Assembly (NCBI GenBank): GCA_937916085.1
Contig: CALGGO010000004.1
Coordinates: 1 to 64,000, forward strand
Source: an uncultured Prevotellaceae bacterium
GTDB taxonomy: Bacteria > Bacteroidota > Bacteroidia > Bacteroidales > Muribaculaceae
Direction of reading: 5' to 3'
Length of the DNA: 64,000 nt
Below are positions 17,074-26,120 of this stretch, piece after piece. The position numbers and the translations under genes were made by a program. The notes below the pieces were generated by a model. The model made no database searches. It saw nothing but the letters and a program-made list of their open reading frames with translations, and had not been told where the DNA came from. Position 1 is the stretch's first letter. Each line of letters begins with the position of its first letter.

Positions 17074-17316
17074 ATGAAGAAGTTTCTCTTATTTGTTGCA
17101 GCAATTGCTGCTTTTTCACTGACCTCGTGCGGTGGTGGCGACGCATCAAATGTGCCCGATGGCAACTCACAAGCCACTACTGTTGATCCTAACGATCCCA
17201 CTCAGGCGATTCCGCAAATGTCCACAAGTGAAGAACAGGCAAGCGCCGCATCGGTCGAGCAAACCGCTCCCGAAGCGCAAACTTCAACGGCAGAACAATC
17301 AACCCCCGCCAATTAA
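17074..17316 (+). CDS. small lipoprotein, paralog of the preceding one
   Basis: An 80-residue lipoprotein with signal peptide and lipobox LTSC (MKKFLLFVAAIAAFSLTSCGGG, Cys at residue 19). The mature part is short and disordered, rich in Ser, Thr, Ala, Gln and Glu, without the helical repeat of its neighbour. The signal region closely matches the preceding lipoprotein and both genes are followed by a GGGAG/CTCCC hairpin. They therefore look like a duplicated pair in which one copy lacks, or never gained, the repeat tail. Function unknown. Confidence 0.75.
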   Translation: MKKFLLFVAAIAAFSLTSCGGGDASNVPDGNSQATTVDPNDPTQAIPQMSTSEEQASAASVEQTAPEAQTSTAEQSTPAN

Positions 17317-17345
17317 TATTAATAATGTGGATTTGAAACAATTTA

Positions 17346-17377
17346 AAAGGGAGGCACTAGCATTGTGTTCTCCCTTT
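17346..17377 (+). terminator. hairpin between the second lipoprotein and the helicase
   Basis: AAAGGGAG (17346-17353) pairs with CTCCCTTT (17370-17377), with an inner CAC/GTG pairing. It resembles the terminator at 17016-17047 and ends 24 bases before the helicase ATG, so it may terminate only partly. Confidence 0.6.
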
Positions 17378-17400
17378 CTCATTTAGACAGCCAACGCATT

Positions 17401-18755
17401 ATGGACAAAGACATTATAGCACGACAACTTGTGGAGAAATTTGGCATTGCACAACTCAACGACATGCAGAATGCCGTCATAGAAAAGTGGCAGACGAGCA
17501 GGAAAAACTTAGTGCTCTACTCCCCTACCGGCACGGGAAAGACGCTGGCCTTCGCAGTGCCTGTTGTGCTTGACATCGAAGGGGCAAGTCTAACCACACA
17601 AGTTGTTATTATTGTGCCCACACGCGAACTTGTGCTGCAAGTCACAGAGGTTCTGAAGAAACTAGCTCCCTCAATAAAAACCACGCCATGCTATGGCGGT
17701 CACAACTCGCAAGAAGAACGAAAGTCGCTGTCGCAATCTCCAACGATAGTAGTTGCCACTCCAGGACGACTACTTGACCATATAGAGCGTGGAAATGTAA
17801 ATTTTCAAACCACAAAGACGCTAGTCCTAGACGAGTTTGACAAATCCTTAGAGATGGGGTTTGTTGATGAAATGCGGCAGCTTATAATGCGTCTGCCCAC
17901 GACAATCCGCACCATAATGACTTCGGCAACCCTAATTAAAAACGTGCCTAGCTTTATTGACCTTTCCTGTTTTGACACCGTAAACCTGCTGCAACAAGAT
18001 GCTTTGTTGCCACAATCACGCATCACCACTTGGCAGGTAAAATGCAACAGCAGCAATCGCATTCAATGCCTGAAAGAACTGCTCTTGTCGCTCCCTGCCG
18101 AAAAAACCATCGTTTTCGCCAACCAACGCGACACCGCCCAATTCATTTATCAACAACTGGTTAAACTCGGCTTCACAACGGGACTTTACATAGGCACGCT
18201 TGAGCAGAGCGAGAGAGAGAAGGTGCTTGCAATGCTGCGCAATGGCTCGCTGCTTGTTCTTGTGTCAACCGACCTTGGGGGGGCGGTATCGACATCCGTG
18301 ACATCAAGCACATTATCCACTATGAGCAGCCTATCACCAACGAGATTTTCACTCACCGCAATGGCCGCACAGCACGTGTTGATGCCACTGGCGATGTGTT
18401 TGTAATTACAAGTCGAGAAGAAACCCTGGCGCCATTCATCACAATTGACGGCATATATCAGCCCAAAGAAACCGACGCACCCACGACGAAACACCCTTCT
18501 CGTGCCACCATCCACATTAGTGCCGGCAAGAAGGAGAAAGTGTCGCGAGGAGATATAGTGGGATATCTGTTGCACAACTGCAAATCACTCAATGGCAGTG
18601 AGATTGATAGCATTGAAATATTTGACCATTATTCCCTTGTGGGCGTGCCAAGAGAGAAAGCCGAGGATATAGTAAAAACGATTTCACCTTACAAACTCAA
18701 AAAGATGAAGGTGAAATCGATGGTTGTGAGATTTAGACCTAAGTTTGTGAAATAA
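17401..18755 (+). pseudogene. DEAD-box RNA helicase with DbpA-like C-terminus, split by a frameshift in a G7 run
   Basis: The reading frame from 17401 encodes helicase motifs in order: Q region (FGIAQLNDMQNAVIEKW), I (SPTGTGKTLAF), Ia (PTRELVLQV), Ib (ATPGRLLDHIE), II as DEFD (LVLDEFDKSLEMGF), III (TSATL), IV (VFANQRDTAQ) and the start of V (STDLGG). After seven G residues at 18277-18283 the frame is lost and ends at 18405. The other frame continues correctly with GIDIRDIKHIIHYEQP, motif VI HRNGRTARV and a DbpA-type RNA-binding domain to 18755. One extra base would restore about 451 residues. It may be a sequencing error, a true pseudogene or a phase-variable gene. Start chosen at the ATG after the hairpin. 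Confidence 0.85.
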
Positions 18756-18760
18756 ATGGT

Positions 18761-19183
18761 TTATTTATCAAGAACCTCACTCAGAATCTTATCCATTTGG
18801 TTGGCGTCATGATAGCCAATGATATTCTCTATCACCTCTTCATTAGGCGACAAAATCACGATATTGGGAATTGACTGAACATTGTATTTATTAGCCAGTT
18901 CTTCATCTTGATCAACATCAATTCTCCTAAACTCAATCTTATCACCATATTTCTCCTCCATCTGCTCCATCACTGGTGTCATAGCTTTACATGGACCGCA
19001 CCAAGTGGCGTAGAAATCGATAAGGACTATCTTTTCCGAAGCGTTGTTCTGGGGCTTCTCGGTTTTTACTTTCTCGACAGCTCCAACTTCTGAACCTGAA
19101 TTTTTCTTATTCTCACAGCTGTTGACGCCAACCATCAGCATCATGCCAAGAGTAACACACACAATTAATCTAATAGTTTTCAT
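18761..19183 (-). CDS. thioredoxin-like lipoprotein
   Basis: A 140-residue lipoprotein. The signal peptide ends at a Cys in GVNSCENKK (about residue 23), followed by a charged linker and a thioredoxin fold (about 45-140). The redox motif is WCGPCK in DFYATWCGPCKAMTPVMEQ, and the cis-proline region is VQSIPNIVI. Being lipid-anchored and periplasmic, it probably reduces or exchanges disulfides in envelope proteins. The in-frame codon two residues upstream is TTG; the ATG at 19183 is a better start. It converges on the helicase with only 5 bases between the stop codons. Confidence 0.88.
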   Translation of the reverse strand: MKTIRLIVCVTLGMMLMVGVNSCENKKNSGSEVGAVEKVKTEKPQNNASEKIVLIDFYATWCGPCKAMTPVMEQMEEKYGDKIEFRRIDVDQDEELANKYNVQSIPNIVILSPNEEVIENIIGYHDANQMDKILSEVLDK

Positions 19184-19207
19184 ACGCAATATATTTTATA
19201 ATGTCAA

Positions 19208-19810
19208 TCAACTTAACTCTCCTTTACCTTGCCTGATTATCTCGGGCTCACTGCCGGTGCAATCGACCACTGTAGATGGTATGAGTCCTCCCCTGCCTGA
19301 ATCAACAACCACATCTACATTTGCGCCAAGTGCCTCAGCTATCAGCTCGGGTTCGCAGCGGTAGTCATCGTCTTGCGCCGGCACCGACGTGGTGAGGATA
19401 GGATGCCCAAGCTCCTGCTCAATGGCAGTGGCAATTTTGTTCTCTGGAATCCTGATGCCCACTGTGCGACGGCCTTTAAACGCCTTGGGCAACTTCGACA
19501 TTGCAGGAAAGATAAATGTGAAGGGACCAGGCAGGTTGTTCTTCATCAGGCGGAACTGGGTGTTGTCAAACTTTGCATACTGCGCCACCTCACTGATGTC
19601 ACTGCAAATAATCGACAGATTGGTCTTTGCCGATTTCATCGCTTTCAAGGCACAGATGCGCTCTATCGCCTGATTGTTAAGTGCATCACAACCAATGGCA
19701 TACACGGTGTCGGTGGGATAAACTATAATCCCGCCGTCGCGTAGCACTGCGGCAATCTCCTCAATGTGACGAAGGTTGATATTGTCTTCTATAATCTGTA
19801 ATACTTTCAT
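19208..19810 (-). CDS. tsaC: L-threonylcarbamoyladenylate synthase (YrdC domain)
   Basis: Makes threonylcarbamoyl-AMP from threonine, bicarbonate and ATP, the first step of the t6A37 tRNA modification. The 200-residue protein is a single YrdC domain with GGIIVYPTDTVYAIGCDA, the substrate loop LKAMKSAKTNLSIIC, GPFTFIFPA, RRTVGIRIPE and the STVVDCTG segment. Its length fits the short TsaC form rather than the longer Sua5. The thioredoxin lipoprotein follows after 24 bases on the same strand. Confidence 0.92.
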   Translation of the reverse strand: MKVLQIIEDNINLRHIEEIAAVLRDGGIIVYPTDTVYAIGCDALNNQAIERICALKAMKSAKTNLSIICSDISEVAQYAKFDNTQFRLMKNNLPGPFTFIFPAMSKLPKAFKGRRTVGIRIPENKIATAIEQELGHPILTTSVPAQDDDYRCEPELIAEALGANVDVVVDSGRGGLIPSTVVDCTGSEPEIIRQGKGELS

Positions 19811-19845
19811 ATTTACTTATTATTTAAGTTTCTATTTAATGTTTA

Positions 19846-20021
19846 ACCATAATAAAGTGCTGTGTATCAGCTCCCCCTCTCGTTTATCGGGAATCGGGAA
19901 TCGGGAATCGAGGTCTTCTCTAATCACTAATCGGTGCGAAGCACCAACTAATCACGAATCTCAAATCGCGCGAAGCGCTCTAACCTCTAACCTTCAAGTT
20001 TATAAAACTTTATAAACTTGA
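19846..20021 (-). repeat. word-repeat spacer with a 13-bp stop-adjacent palindrome
   Basis: Read outward from the B3/4 stop codon on the minus strand, the order is as follows. First comes a perfect inverted repeat of 13 bp with a 2-base centre (20021-19994), then GGTTAGAGGTTAGA, then the dyad GCGC-TTC-GCGC (19968-19978). Next come GATTCGTGATTAG words around the dyad GGTGC-TTC-GCACC (19933-19945), three CGATTCC units and CGATAAACGAG. This is one of the clearest full examples of the spacer grammar. Confidence 0.8.
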
Positions 20022-20022
20022 G

Positions 20023-20694
20023 TTAAAATTCAGTTATTATTCTCGTTTCAATATTTGTGGCTTGGGCATATTTTTCAAGCAGCGATGCCGTCCATGTTAA
20101 TGCCTCATCAACTGGCATCTCGAGCGCGAAGGCGTTGATGTTGATTTGCACCCTGGTGCTGTCTAAAGTGAACTTTGTGCGCTCCTCATCGCTGGTGGGA
20201 GTCGCCACGCCGCCTTGGGCGTCACGATACACTGGCAGACCCTCTATGTTGAGAAATCCACGACCTATGGCGCAGTACTGCTCATCCTTCTCCCCTACTC
20301 CCATGGTGAGCGTGTCGCCCACCAGCTTGTCGGCATCAAGGCCGCTGATGGCATAGCCACTTTTTATCGACACAAGGTTCACAATGTCGATGAGCGAGGT
20401 GAGACGATACAGCCCAAGACCGCGAATTATGCGGCGGCACAGCGCTTCGCTCGACACGCGGTAGCGCCCAGGGTCTTTGCCCAGCGATTTGTAAAGTCGC
20501 CGTGTCGCAGCTATGGCGGGACGTTGGTTAATCTCCAGCAGCTGATAGGTTGATGCTATCCTAGCCGCCTCATCCTCAATTTCTTGCCATAGAGCATCGG
20601 CAGTCTCGCCATTCACCACATTGGCACTCAAGAGTCCTATTTGAACCTGCGGGCAAGCCGCCAAAATCCTAGGGTCAATTTTTACATTTATCAT
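20023..20694 (-). CDS. B3/4 domain protein
   Basis: A 223-residue stand-alone protein with a B3/4 domain as found in the phenylalanyl-tRNA synthetase beta chain. Typical elements are RPAIAATRRLYKSLGKDPGRYR, SSEALCRRIIRGLGLYRLTSLIDIVNLVSIKSG and YAISGLDADKLVGD. Stand-alone B3/4 proteins are thought to edit or bind misacylated tRNA or free amino acids, but this is not well established. It is monocistronic on the minus strand, with overlapping divergent promoter elements toward the C1 peptidase. Confidence 0.85.
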   Translation of the reverse strand: MINVKIDPRILAACPQVQIGLLSANVVNGETADALWQEIEDEAARIASTYQLLEINQRPAIAATRRLYKSLGKDPGRYRVSSEALCRRIIRGLGLYRLTSLIDIVNLVSIKSGYAISGLDADKLVGDTLTMGVGEKDEQYCAIGRGFLNIEGLPVYRDAQGGVATPTSDEERTKFTLDSTRVQININAFALEMPVDEALTWTASLLEKYAQATNIETRIITEF

Positions 20695-20725
20695 TACAGG
20701 GGAAGAATATTTCTCAATTTTTCTG

Positions 20726-20764
20726 CAAAATTAATACAAAAATCGGTTTTTTTGTGTATTTTTG
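20726..20764. promoter_or_regulatory. divergent -7 boxes for the B3/4 and C1 peptidase genes
   Basis: The minus strand carries TAATTTTG (20733-20726), 31 bases before the B3/4 ATG. The plus strand carries TATTTTTG (20757-20764), 45 bases before the peptidase ATG. Neither has a clear -33 TTTG at the usual distance, so the call rests on the -7 boxes and position. Confidence 0.5.
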
Positions 20765-20809
20765 CAAAATCATTAACATGACATATTTTTTTAATATAAT
20801 TAATACACA

Positions 20810-22009
20810 ATGAAACATCTATTTCTTTCTATTATTGCTGCCAGCATCGCGTTTGGCGCAATGGCTGATGCCAAAATCGAAAACCCCGACAGCACAGGGT
20901 TCAAATTCACCGACGTTAAAGTGGTAAAATCCACTCCAGTAAAAGACCAGAACAAGTCAGGAACTTGCTGGTGCTACTCTAGCAACACTTTCTTTGAGAA
21001 CGAAATCCTGCGTAAGACTGGCAAGGAGGTTCATTTGAGCGAAGGTTTTGTGGTTTATCACTGCTATCTCGACAAAGCCATCAAGAATGTGAGACTGGAT
21101 GGCACTAGCAACTTCGCCGAAGGTGGCGCAGGTCTTGATGTGGCTTACGTGTGGAAAAACTACGGAATGGTGCCAAACGAGGTTTACACCGGCATGACCT
21201 ATGGTGACAAGAAATTCAACACCGCCGAGCTCACTGCTATGTTGCAAGGCATGGTGAACGTGGTTAACCAGCGCAAGCTCAAGAAGCTCACACCATCATG
21301 GCAAGACGGCTTCAAGGGCGTGCTCGACGGATACATGGGCAAGCTCCCCGAGACATTCACCTGGGAGGGCAAGACTTACACTCCTCAAAGCTATGCCGCT
21401 TCGTTGCCACTGAACATGGACGACTACATCTCCATCACTTCGTTCACTCACCATCCATTCTACAAGCCTTTTATCCTTGAGGTTGCCGACAACTGGACTT
21501 GGGAAGAGTCGCAGAACGTGCCTATCGACGAACTCTGGGAGATTGCTAACTATGCCATCGAGAAGGGCTACTCCATCGCTTGGGGTGCCGACGTGAGCGA
21601 GCGCGGCTTCAAGTGGCGCAAGGGTTATGCTGTGCTTGTCAAAGAGAAGAACGAGAACGACCTCAGCGGCACCGACCGCGAGCGTTGGGACCTGATGGCC
21701 GACAAAGACCGTGACGAGCAGCGCTGGGAAATCAAGGGTCCAGGCAATGAAGAGACCGTCACTCAAGAATCTAGACAAATGATGTTCGACAACAAAGAGA
21801 CTACCGACGACCACGGCATGGTAATCGTGGGTACCGCGGTTGACCAAGAGGGAAACAAATACTTCAAGGTTCAGAACAGTTGGGACACCAACCAGCTCTA
21901 TCACGGATTCTTCTACGTGAGCGAAGCATTCTTCAAAGCCAAGACGATGAACATCATCCTCAACAAAGAAGCCATCCCTGCCAAGATCGCAAAGAAGATG
22001 GGCATCTAA
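20810..22009 (+). CDS. secreted C1B peptidase (bleomycin hydrolase / aminopeptidase C type)
   Basis: A 399-residue papain-fold cysteine peptidase with a signal peptide (MKHLFLSIIAASIAFGAMA). The catalytic set is visible: oxyanion Gln and nucleophile Cys in TPVKDQNKSGTCWCYSS, the His in TTDDHGMVIVGTA, and the Asn in FKVQNSWDTNQLYHGFFY. SEGFVVYHCYLDKA and the large helical insert are typical of the bleomycin-hydrolase branch. Most members of that branch are cytosolic; export is the Bacteroidetes variation. It is expected to trim peptides in the periplasm. It has its own promoter and a strong terminator. Confidence 0.92.
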   Translation: MKHLFLSIIAASIAFGAMADAKIENPDSTGFKFTDVKVVKSTPVKDQNKSGTCWCYSSNTFFENEILRKTGKEVHLSEGFVVYHCYLDKAIKNVRLDGTSNFAEGGAGLDVAYVWKNYGMVPNEVYTGMTYGDKKFNTAELTAMLQGMVNVVNQRKLKKLTPSWQDGFKGVLDGYMGKLPETFTWEGKTYTPQSYAASLPLNMDDYISITSFTHHPFYKPFILEVADNWTWEESQNVPIDELWEIANYAIEKGYSIAWGADVSERGFKWRKGYAVLVKEKNENDLSGTDRERWDLMADKDRDEQRWEIKGPGNEETVTQESRQMMFDNKETTDDHGMVIVGTAVDQEGNKYFKVQNSWDTNQLYHGFFYVSEAFFKAKTMNIILNKEAIPAKIAKKMGI

Positions 22010-22040
22010 AAAAAACGTGACATCTCTTGACACATAACAT

Positions 22041-22075
22041 TAAGGTTCCAAGCCACATCAAGGCTTGGAACCTTA
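22041..22075 (+). terminator. strong hairpin after the C1 peptidase gene
   Basis: TAAGGTTCCAAGCC pairs perfectly with GGCTTGGAACCTTA over 14 bp around a 7-base loop. No long T-run follows (ATTGCTTCT), so it may serve as a 3'-end stabiliser as well as a terminator. Confidence 0.8.
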
Positions 22076-22449
22076 TTGCTTCTAACTAAGGGGTATGCAA
22101 GTAAGTATTAAATGTTAAGTATTAAGTGCCTCTCGAAAAATAACCGATAACCAACAACCGATAAAATAGTTTCTAATCGCTTCAGGTCGTTTGACTTAAT
22201 AATAAACCACTGATTTTCACTAATTTTCACTAAGAATTGTTTTTAATCAAATAAAATGCTCACGCTCGCAAGGCTTTGTGCAAGCTAGTGCCATTCGGGC
22301 AGAATCTATCAAATCTAGAACAAATCAAACAAATAATTTTTGAAAGATTTGGAATGATTTGTAAGATTTCTCGCCGCTAGGCGACTCGCTTAATCGCATT
22401 TTTGTTTGCAATTGTTTGAAAAAATCAGCTTGTTTGACTCTATAATAAC
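22076..22449. repeat. gene-free convergent spacer with mosaic repeat D, copy 1 (22235-22404)
   Basis: The first part contains AAGTATTAAATGTTAAGTATT and AACCGATAACCAACAACCGATA words. From 22235 to 22404 lies a mosaic repeat. An outer element (AAAATGCTCACGCTCGCAAG ... ACTCGCTTAATCGCAT) is split by an inner AT-rich block of about 73 bp (22296-22368: GGGCAGAATCTATCAAATC to GATTTGTAAGATTT). The same outer-inner arrangement recurs at 56365-56579. No gene is seen. Confidence 0.8.
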
Positions 22450-24258
22450 CTAAATGTGTTCTTTGATAACTGTGGTAAACTGCCGCCAGTATTGCTCTGT
22501 CTTCGCCTCTGCGACACCATAGAGTGTGCCAAATTGTGCTTTTGTGACTGGCTTCTCTTGTGCCATGATTGTGAGCACTTTGTCGCTGAATACCATATAT
22601 GGCGGGATGCCTTTGGCCTTGGCTAATGCTCTGCGAACGTCTTTGAGTTTAGACAGCAGAACCTCATCAACATCATGCTCAACATCAATGGGAAACGTGG
22701 ATTTTGCTGGTTTCTTCTTGGTGGGAAGATTGTAATAGAATCTAGAAAGCTGGATTTTGCGTTTCCCATATAGCACTTCCCGACCGAATGCCGTTGATTT
22801 TAGATGGTCGTCTTCTTCGTAAGCGATATAAATCAAGCCCAGCTGCAACATTTGCAGCAGATAGGCGTTCCACATCGCTTGAGTAAGGTCGTGCCCCACG
22901 CCATAGGTCTTGAGTTTGTCATAGCCTTTAGCGATAATCTCGCTCTTGCGAGACCCACGCAATATGTCGATAAGCGTCATGAAACCTACTGACTCTTGAG
23001 TGCGTGCCATCGCGCTCAGCGCCATCTGGCACAATGTAGTGCCGTCAATCTTGTCGGGAGGATTGTTGCACACATCACAGTTGCCGCAGTCGTGGTCATA
23101 GCGCTCGTTGAAATAGCTCAGCAAAATGCGACGCCTACAGACGGTGGCCTCAGCATACTGCTGCATGCGATTCAATTTCTCCACATTAATCATTGCCTGG
23201 CCTGAGTCATGGGCAAAACTCATCAATGTCTTCACGTCTCCAAACGAATAGAACATGAGAGCATCGGCCTTCATGCCATCGCGCCCTGCGCGCCCTATCT
23301 CCTGATAGTAGCTCTCAATGTTCTTGGGCATATTGCTGTGGATTATCCACCTCACGTTGCTCTTGTCGATGCCCATTCCAAAGGCGATAGTGGCGCAAAT
23401 CACTTGCAGGTCATCGTTGATAAAATCTTGCTGCACTCGCAGCTTGATGTCAGTTGACATGCCCGCATGAAAGGCGTGCGCGTCAATTCCCAGGCTCTGG
23501 AGGCTCGCTGCCATCGTCTCGGTGCTTTTCCTGCTCAGGCAATAGATGATGCCGCTCTCGCCATGGTGCTTCTCAATGAAAGATACAATGCGTTTAATCT
23601 TTGCTCGCCCGCTCAGTCCACTCACCACGTTGAGCGAGATGTTGGGACGGTCGAAGGAATTGATGAAGATTTTCGCATCAGGAATGTTGAGCTGTTCTTT
23701 TATGTCGATGCGCGTCAAGCGGTCGGCAGTGGCGGTGAGTGCCAAGATAGGCACTCCCGGAAAGCGCTCTTTGACAAGCGACAGCTGGCTGTATTCTGGC
23801 CTGAAATCATGTCCCCAGTGTGAGATGCAGTGCGCCTCGTCGATGGCTATCATGTTGATGAGCATCTCTTTAGACCACTGGTCCATATCGGCAAGCAATC
23901 GCTCGGGAGATATATAAAGCAGTTTTATGTTTTGCTTAAACACATTGTCGAGCACGTCACGGTTCTGCTGTTCGCTCTGCTGACTGTTGATGGCGGCGGC
24001 AGGAACACCGTTAGCGATGAGGGCATCAACCTGGTCCTTCATCAGCGCCAGTAGCGGCGACACAATGATTGAACAGCCAGGCATTAGCAAGGCGGGAATC
24101 TGATAGCACAACGACTTGCCGCCGCCAGTGGGCATTAGCACCACCGCATCGTTACCATTTACCACATGCTCTATCACCTGATATTGCATAGGATAAAAGG
24201 TGTCGTAGCCGTAGAATTTCTTTAATACGGCAAGTGCTTTGCGTTCAAGGTCTTGCAT
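22450..24258 (-). CDS. recQ: ATP-dependent DNA helicase RecQ
   Basis: A 3'-5' DNA helicase of recombination and repair. The 602-residue protein has motif I MPTGGGKSLCYQIPAL, DEAH-type motif II (IAIDEAHCISHWGHDFRPEY, including the aromatic-rich loop), motif III ALTATAD, motif V ATIAFGMGIDKSNVRWIIH and motif VI YYQEIGRAGRDG. These are followed by the zinc-binding cysteines (HDCGNCDVCNN), a winged helix, and a C-terminal HRDC domain (about 520-600, with AKAKGIPPYMVFSDKVL). Length and layout match RecQ of Bacteroidales. It is transcribed after the glycosyl-1-phosphate transferase gene. Confidence 0.96.
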   Translation of the reverse strand: MQDLERKALAVLKKFYGYDTFYPMQYQVIEHVVNGNDAVVLMPTGGGKSLCYQIPALLMPGCSIIVSPLLALMKDQVDALIANGVPAAAINSQQSEQQNRDVLDNVFKQNIKLLYISPERLLADMDQWSKEMLINMIAIDEAHCISHWGHDFRPEYSQLSLVKERFPGVPILALTATADRLTRIDIKEQLNIPDAKIFINSFDRPNISLNVVSGLSGRAKIKRIVSFIEKHHGESGIIYCLSRKSTETMAASLQSLGIDAHAFHAGMSTDIKLRVQQDFINDDLQVICATIAFGMGIDKSNVRWIIHSNMPKNIESYYQEIGRAGRDGMKADALMFYSFGDVKTLMSFAHDSGQAMINVEKLNRMQQYAEATVCRRRILLSYFNERYDHDCGNCDVCNNPPDKIDGTTLCQMALSAMARTQESVGFMTLIDILRGSRKSEIIAKGYDKLKTYGVGHDLTQAMWNAYLLQMLQLGLIYIAYEEDDHLKSTAFGREVLYGKRKIQLSRFYYNLPTKKKPAKSTFPIDVEHDVDEVLLSKLKDVRRALAKAKGIPPYMVFSDKVLTIMAQEKPVTKAQFGTLYGVAEAKTEQYWRQFTTVIKEHI

Positions 24259-24362
24259 AATGCATTCTGCATTCGTTTATCGTTGTTCGAGGATCGAAAA
24301 TCGGGGATCGGTTATAGTTTATCGGGGATTGGTTATTCTGCATTCTGCATTCTGCATTTCTG
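24259..24362 (-). repeat. AATGCAG and CGATCCCCGA word string
   Basis: Read on the minus strand from the transferase stop codon: three AATGCAG units, then CCAATCCCCGATAAACTATAACC, CGATCCCCGATTTTCGATCC, CGAACAACGATAAACGA, and again AATGCAGAATGCATT directly before the recQ ATG. The same AATGCA-type word also occurs after the nitroreductase gene (54461-54500). Confidence 0.75.
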
Positions 24363-25748
24363 TTAGAGTGCGTTTTTCTCGCCTCTAATGGCATTAAACA
24401 CTGTGAGGAACATGATTTTTATATCAAGCATGAAGTTCCAATTCTCGGCATACCACACATCATACTCAACACGCTTCTCCATCATCCACAGCTCGTCGGT
24501 GGGACCACGGAAGCCATTGACTTGAGCCCAACCGGTGATGCCTGGCTTAATGGTGTGGCGAAGCATGTATTTGTCAATAAGCTCACTATATTCTTTAGTC
24601 TGCTGAACCATGTGAGGACGGGGACCTACTATCGACATCTCGCCCAGGAACACATTGATGAATTGCGGCAGTTCGTCAAGACTGGTCTTGCGCAGGAAGT
24701 TGCCAAACTTTGTCTTGCGTGGGTCGTCTTTTGTCGCCTGCAAGGTGTCGCTCTTGTCATTGACCCTCATAGAACGGAACTTATAGCACATGAACGAGCG
24801 TCCACGATAGCCGGTGCGTTCTTGCTTGAAGAACACCGGACCTGGTGACGAGAGTTTGATGCCTATGGCTATAGGGATGAAGATGATGGGAGAAAACAGC
24901 AGCACCAGTGATGATATCGCCAGGTCAAAAGCGCGCTTGACAAACTGGTTTATGGGATTGCTAAGCGGATGTGGTCGCACCGACAATACTGGCACCACGC
25001 CAAGTGTCTCGATCTCAAATCGTCGAGAGATATATTTTGAGAACTGGGGCACATAATAGAAATCTATGGCGTTACGCTCGGCGAGATTTATCATGTCTTG
25101 AAGATTGTTGTGCTCACTATCGGGCAGTGCGCAATACATCTCATCAACGCTGTGGTCGTTCAAGAAATCTACAAGCTTGTCGAAAGTGGCAGTGTAGCAT
25201 TGTAAATCTTCAACAGGCTCTGAATCAAAATATCCCACCACATGATATCCATAGCCCTGGTCTTTCTCAAGCTGTTTCATCAGTCTCACACCGGCACCGG
25301 CATGCCCACCTCCTATTATGATTATCTCTTTATAGTTATAGCCCTTGCTGCGATACCACTTGAGCAATTTTCTTGACACGATCCACCACAAAGAGAGCAA
25401 TAATGTGAAGATGCCATAGAACATGAACACATATCGCCACAGGGGCAGAGCATCAATAAATGAAACTAGCATCAAGAATATCACTGCGTGAAGCATCACA
25501 TACTTGAGCAGGTGAATGAGCACACGGTCGATATACACAGTTCTCTTATCGTGCAGCGAGCTCAGCACATAAACTACTACGCAGAATGACAAGTTGAGCA
25601 TCAGCCACACTTGTTTGCTATAGAATGGCAATGAGCCCAAGTCGCCTATAATCATGCATGTGATAAAATAGGCTGCATTAAGGACTATGAAGTCTATAAT
25701 GATGAAAATCCAGCGGATAAAATGACCGTATCTGCCTCTACTTTTCAC
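24363..25748 (-). CDS. undecaprenyl-phosphate glucose phosphotransferase (WcaJ-like)
   Basis: Starts a surface glycan by transferring a sugar 1-phosphate to undecaprenyl phosphate. The 461-residue protein has four N-terminal membrane segments (about 13-125), a CoA-binding-like domain with [15 protein letters not shown] (about 140-260), a reentrant membrane helix and the catalytic bacterial sugar transferase domain (about 270-461). That domain has [46 protein letters not shown] and [15 protein letters not shown]. The start codon is GTG. No other glycan genes adjoin it, so it seems to be an orphan initiating enzyme. Confidence 0.93.
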   Translation of the reverse strand: MKSRGRYGHFIRWIFIIIDFIVLNAAYFITCMIIGDLGSLPFYSKQVWLMLNLSFCVVVYVLSSLHDKRTVYIDRVLIHLLKYVMLHAVIFLMLVSFIDALPLWRYVFMFYGIFTLLLSLWWIVSRKLLKWYRSKGYNYKEIIIIGGGHAGAGVRLMKQLEKDQGYGYHVVGYFDSEPVEDLQCYTATFDKLVDFLNDHSVDEMYCALPDSEHNNLQDMINLAERNAIDFYYVPQFSKYISRRFEIETLGVVPVLSVRPHPLSNPINQFVKRAFDLAISSLVLLFSPIIFIPIAIGIKLSSPGPVFFKQERTGYRGRSFMCYKFRSMRVNDKSDTLQATKDDPRKTKFGNFLRKTSLDELPQFINVFLGEMSIVGPRPHMVQQTKEYSELIDKYMLRHTIKPGITGWAQVNGFRGPTDELWMMEKRVEYDVWYAENWNFMLDIKIMFLTVFNAIRGEKNAL

Positions 25749-25866
25749 AACTAATTCAGAGTTTAGAGTTTTTTAGCTGACAAGCAAACAAGCTTACGAG
25801 CGTACGAGACAAGTGAACAGTCAAACGACCAGAAACAGCTGGCACATAATTGTCTTGAGAACTCAT
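25749..25866 (-). repeat. 5'-side word string of the transferase gene
   Basis: Read on the minus strand toward the GTG start: TTTCTGGTCGTTTGACTG, TTCACTTGTCTCGTACGC, TCGTAAGCTTGTTTGCTTG, TCAGCTAAAAAACTCTAAAC. The same order of words occurs before hisS and before the M16 peptidase gene. Together with repeat copy B at 25867-26050 and a short 3'-side string at 26051-26120, it fills the whole gap to the DUF349 gene. Confidence 0.75.
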
Positions 25867-26050
25867 TTAACACGCTTCGCGTGGAAATTCAACAAAATTG
25901 AAACAAAAAATCTAACAAAAAATTTGGATAATTTTATTTTAAAATTTTGTTAAATTTGAGTCAAGCATGATGGCTTCGCCACCGCCAACCGCACTTCGTG
26001 CGACTAAGGCTTCATGCTCTCCTCGAGCTAAAGGTTCTCGGCGAAGCCGA
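25867..26050 (-). repeat. dispersed ~180-bp repeat, copy B
   Basis: Inverted relative to copy A at 2519-2700 and nearly identical through its length. It has the dyads CACGC-TTC-GCGTG, CGCAC-TTC-GTGCG and CGGC-GAA-GCCG at the same places. It is undisturbed by insertions and so serves as the reference for the insertion in copy C. Confidence 0.85.
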
Positions 26051-26120
26051 AACCTGTTGCGACAACTACTATTGTCTTGTCAGCTTGTTTACTCGTCAGC
26101 TTGTTAGCTAAATAAAAAGC

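Noticed and set aside
17365..17400. Upstream start for the helicase
   Set aside because: It would begin inside the hairpin following the lipoprotein gene; the ATG at 17401 is followed directly by family-like sequence.
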